Below, piece after piece: positions 61,603 to 63,515 of a stretch of DNA of 63,515 nt. The notes below the pieces were generated by a model that saw nothing but the letters and a program-made list of their open reading frames with translations, ran no database searches and was not told where the DNA came from. Position 1 is the stretch's first letter, and each line of letters starts with the position of its first letter. This DNA comes from Rugosimonospora acidiphila (GTDB taxonomy: Bacteria > Actinomycetota > Actinomycetes > Mycobacteriales > Micromonosporaceae): the NCBI RefSeq assembly GCF_039543385.1, contig NZ_BAABJQ010000042.1, positions 1 through 63,515 on the forward strand, read 5' to 3'. The position numbers were made by a program, and so were the translations under genes.

Positions 61603-62886
61603 ATGCCGGTGGTGCCGGGATCGCGGCGGATGGTTGCGCCGGTGCGCCGCCTGGTCGCCACGGCCCTGTGCCTGCGCATGGCCGGGCTGGCCCTGGCGGC
61701 GGCGCCGGTGTTCGCCCTCGCGGTGCTGGTCGGGGCGCTGACCGGCCCGACGCTGGGCCCGCCGACCGCCAGGGCCACGCGGTGGCTGCCGGACCTGGTG
61801 CGCCGCCTGTCCGCCCGGCCCGGTACGGCGACGATCGCGCGCCCGTACCGGACGGAGCCCGCCGGGGGTCGCGGCATGGCCGGCTACCGGGCCCGGGTGG
61901 CGTGGATGTGGACCGACCCGGCAACGTGGCGCGACCTCGCCTGGCTGGCGGCGGAGCCGGTGGTCGGAACGGTCCTGCTGCTGCCCGGCGTGGCGGTGCT
62001 GTTCGCCTGGATCGGGCTCCTGGTGCCCGGCGTCGAGGGCTGGGCGGGCCGGTTGTACGGCTTCGACGGCGCGCCGCTCGACGCGGCGAGCGCCGTCGCC
62101 GGGGCACTGCTGATCGTGCTGGGGGTGCTGCTCGCCCCGGCCGCGCTGGGCTGGCACGCCCGGTGGTGCGCGCGGCTGCTCGCGCCGACCGACGCGGCCC
62201 GCCTGCGGCTGGAGCGGGACCGGCTGGCCCGCCGGGTGGACCGGCTAAGCGCCTCCCGCGCGGACGCGACCGACTACCAGGCCACCGAGCTACGCCGCAT
62301 CGAGCGGGATCTGCACGACGGCGCGCAGGCCCGGCTGGCCGCCGTGGCGATCACCCTCGGCGCGGCCGAACAGTTGCTGGACACCGACCCCGGACGCGCC
62401 CGCGAGCTGTACGGGCGGGCCAGGCAGTCCACCCAGACCGCCCTGGAGGAGCTGCGCGACCTGGTCAACGGCATCCACCCGCCGGTGCTGGCCGAGCGCG
62501 GGCTGGCCGATGCCCTCCGCAGCCTGGTCCTGGAGTCCGGCCTGCGCGTCACCGTGGTCGGCGACCTGCCCGGCCGGCCGCCGGACCCGGTCTGTTCGGC
62601 CGCCTACTTCACCACCTGCGAGCTGATCGCCAACGTCGCCAAGCACGCGGGCGGCGCCGAGGCGCGCGTCGAGATCGAGCACCGGGACGGCCAGCTGCGG
62701 CTGACGGTACGCGACGACGGGCCCGGCGGGGCCGATCCGGCCCGGGGCAACGGGCTGGCCGGCATCGGGCGGCGCCTGGGTACCTTCGACGGAACGCTGC
62801 GCCTGACCAGTCCGGCGGGCGGGCCGACCATCGCGGTGGTGGAGGTGCCATGCGAGTTGTCCTCGCCGAAGACCACGAACTGCTGA
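61603..62886 (+). CDS. Sensor histidine kinase (HisKA_3, NarL-type system)
   Basis: 427 residues. N-terminal sensor domain with membrane helices (CLRMAGLALAAAPVFALAVLVGAL, VGTVLLLPGVAVLFAWIGLL, VAGALLIVLGVLLAPAAL). Phosphoacceptor ERDLHDGAQARLAA (His about residue 240) and ATPase N-box ELIANVAKHAGG, G-box VRDDGPGGADPARGNGLAGIGRR. AAGGAGG stands 6 bp before ATG 61603. The gene overlaps the response regulator by 37 bp, so they are coupled. Confidence 0.9.
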   Translation: MPVVPGSRRMVAPVRRLVATALCLRMAGLALAAAPVFALAVLVGALTGPTLGPPTARATRWLPDLVRRLSARPGTATIARPYRTEPAGGRGMAGYRARVAWMWTDPATWRDLAWLAAEPVVGTVLLLPGVAVLFAWIGLLVPGVEGWAGRLYGFDGAPLDAASAVAGALLIVLGVLLAPAALGWHARWCARLLAPTDAARLRLERDRLARRVDRLSASRADATDYQATELRRIERDLHDGAQARLAAVAITLGAAEQLLDTDPGRARELYGRARQSTQTALEELRDLVNGIHPPVLAERGLADALRSLVLESGLRVTVVGDLPGRPPDPVCSAAYFTTCELIANVAKHAGGAEARVEIEHRDGQLRLTVRDDGPGGADPARGNGLAGIGRRLGTFDGTLRLTSPAGGPTIAVVEVPCELSSPKTTNC

Positions 62887-63500
62887 GGGACGCGCTGTCC
62901 CTGCTGCTGTCGGTGGCCGGGTTCGAGATCGCGGCCACCGTCACCGACGGCCGGGAGCTGCTGCCCACCCTGCTGCGCACGCGCCCCGACGTCGCCGTGG
63001 TGGACGTCCGGCTGCCGCCGACGCACACCGACGAGGGGCTGCGCGCCGCGATCGCCGCCCGCGAGCGGGTCCCCGGGATGCCGATCCTGGTGCTCTCCCA
63101 GCACGTGCAGCGGTTGTACGCCCGGCAGTTGCTGCGCGACGGCGCGGGTGGCGTCGGGTACCTGCTGAAGGACCGGGTGGCCGGCGGCGGCGAGCTGATC
63201 GACGCGCTGCACCGGCTGGCGGCCGGCGCGACCGTGATGGACCCGAAGGTCGTCGCCGGCCTGCTGAGCGCGCAGACCGCGCCCGGACCGCTGAACCGGC
63301 TGTCCGCGAGGGAGGCCGAGGTGCTCGCCGTGATGGCCGAGGGGCGGTCCAACACCGCGATCGCCGCCCGGCTGCGCCTGTCCGAGGGCGCGGTCAGCAA
63401 GTACACCACGAGCATCTTCGCCAAGCTCGGCATCCACGCGCACGACGACGACAACCGTAGGGTGCTGGCCGTGCTGGCCTACCTCGACGCGACCGGCTGA
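62850..63500 (+). CDS. LuxR/NarL-family response regulator
   Basis: 216 residues. Receiver: VVLAEDHELLRDAL (acid pocket), DVAVVDVRLPP with the phospho-Asp about residue 54, VGYLLKDRVA with conserved Lys. LuxR HTH at the end: LSAREAEVLAVMAEGRSNTAIAARLRLSEGAVSKYTTSIFAKLGI. GGAGG lies 4 bp before ATG 62850. It would be phosphorylated by the preceding kinase and might act on the palindromes at 61469-61523. Confidence 0.92.
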   Translation: MRVVLAEDHELLRDALSLLLSVAGFEIAATVTDGRELLPTLLRTRPDVAVVDVRLPPTHTDEGLRAAIAARERVPGMPILVLSQHVQRLYARQLLRDGAGGVGYLLKDRVAGGGELIDALHRLAAGATVMDPKVVAGLLSAQTAPGPLNRLSAREAEVLAVMAEGRSNTAIAARLRLSEGAVSKYTTSIFAKLGIHAHDDDNRRVLAVLAYLDATG

Positions 63501-63515
63501 GGGGCGCACAGAGAC

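Overview
The window is GC-rich DNA from a filamentous actinobacterium. Codon use, frequent GTG/TTG starts, CBM2- and ricin-B-tagged glycoside hydrolases, an ECF42 sigma factor with a DGPF partner, and TPR/Pro-rich/FN3 proteins fit Micromonosporaceae (Actinoplanes- or Dactylosporangium-like). The family assignment is an inference. I saw no rRNA, tRNA, CRISPR array, insertion sequence or prophage module. It reads as an accessory or chromosome-arm region: many small regulator-plus-effector units, exported hydrolases, transporters and several decayed genes.

Layout. 1-0.7 kb: start of an exported CBM2-GH54 arabinofuranosidase with a LacI-type operator upstream. 1.1-3.4 kb: SDR / TetR / SDR. 3.5-6.7 kb: coiled-coil protein, Tat-exported beta-helix protein, TetR. 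6.8-10.7 kb: stand-alone AICAR formyltransferase, HemF and a divergent sugar porter. 10.9-13.9 kb: F420-type reductase, DinB with a LexA-like box, methyltransferase. 14-16 kb: MarR-SnoaL operon divergent from a membrane protein-XRE-truncated quinone reductase unit, with three perfect inverted repeats between them. 16-17.5 kb: ECF42 sigma and DGPF gene. 17.7-19.9 kb: HTH / PEP-utilising phosphotransferase (frameshifted) / winged-helix operon. 20-23 kb: PobA-like monooxygenase, YbaK deacylase, alpha/beta hydrolase. 23.4-25.8 kb: repeat peptide and TPR-FN3 membrane protein. 26-30.3 kb: two DHA2-type efflux pumps with HxlR and MarR regulators and clear tandem operators. 30.5-32.7 kb: double cupin, epimerase, endonuclease V. 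32.8-37.1 kb: LacI, ROK and GH5-CBM13 cellulase. 37.1-39.2 kb: multicopper oxidase and DUF6529 membrane protein. 39.5-45.7 kb: SDR, then an S15-M6 exported peptidase operon. 45.9-49.1 kb: rearranged kinase pseudogene, methyltransferase, XRE regulator divergent from an aldo/keto reductase. 49.2-52.3 kb: csoR-copZ-copA. 52.4-55 kb: small genes including acylphosphatase and a TetR with a strong palindrome. 55.2-60.8 kb: Lrp/MFS and XRE/MFS divergent pairs. 60.8-63.5 kb: VC0807-like membrane protein divergent from a histidine kinase-LuxR response regulator operon.

Together the genes suggest plant-polymer degradation (GH54, GH5, beta-helix protein, sugar porter, LacI, ROK), copper homeostasis (CsoR, CopZ, CopA, multicopper oxidase), drug efflux and redox stress. 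The most distinctive signals are the dense operator-grade inverted repeats in divergent intergenic regions, a minimal PEP phosphotransfer operon, a pseudogene carrying a micro-inversion, many short tandem repeats near gene ends, and a recurring 11-bp palindrome TCCACNGTGGA.
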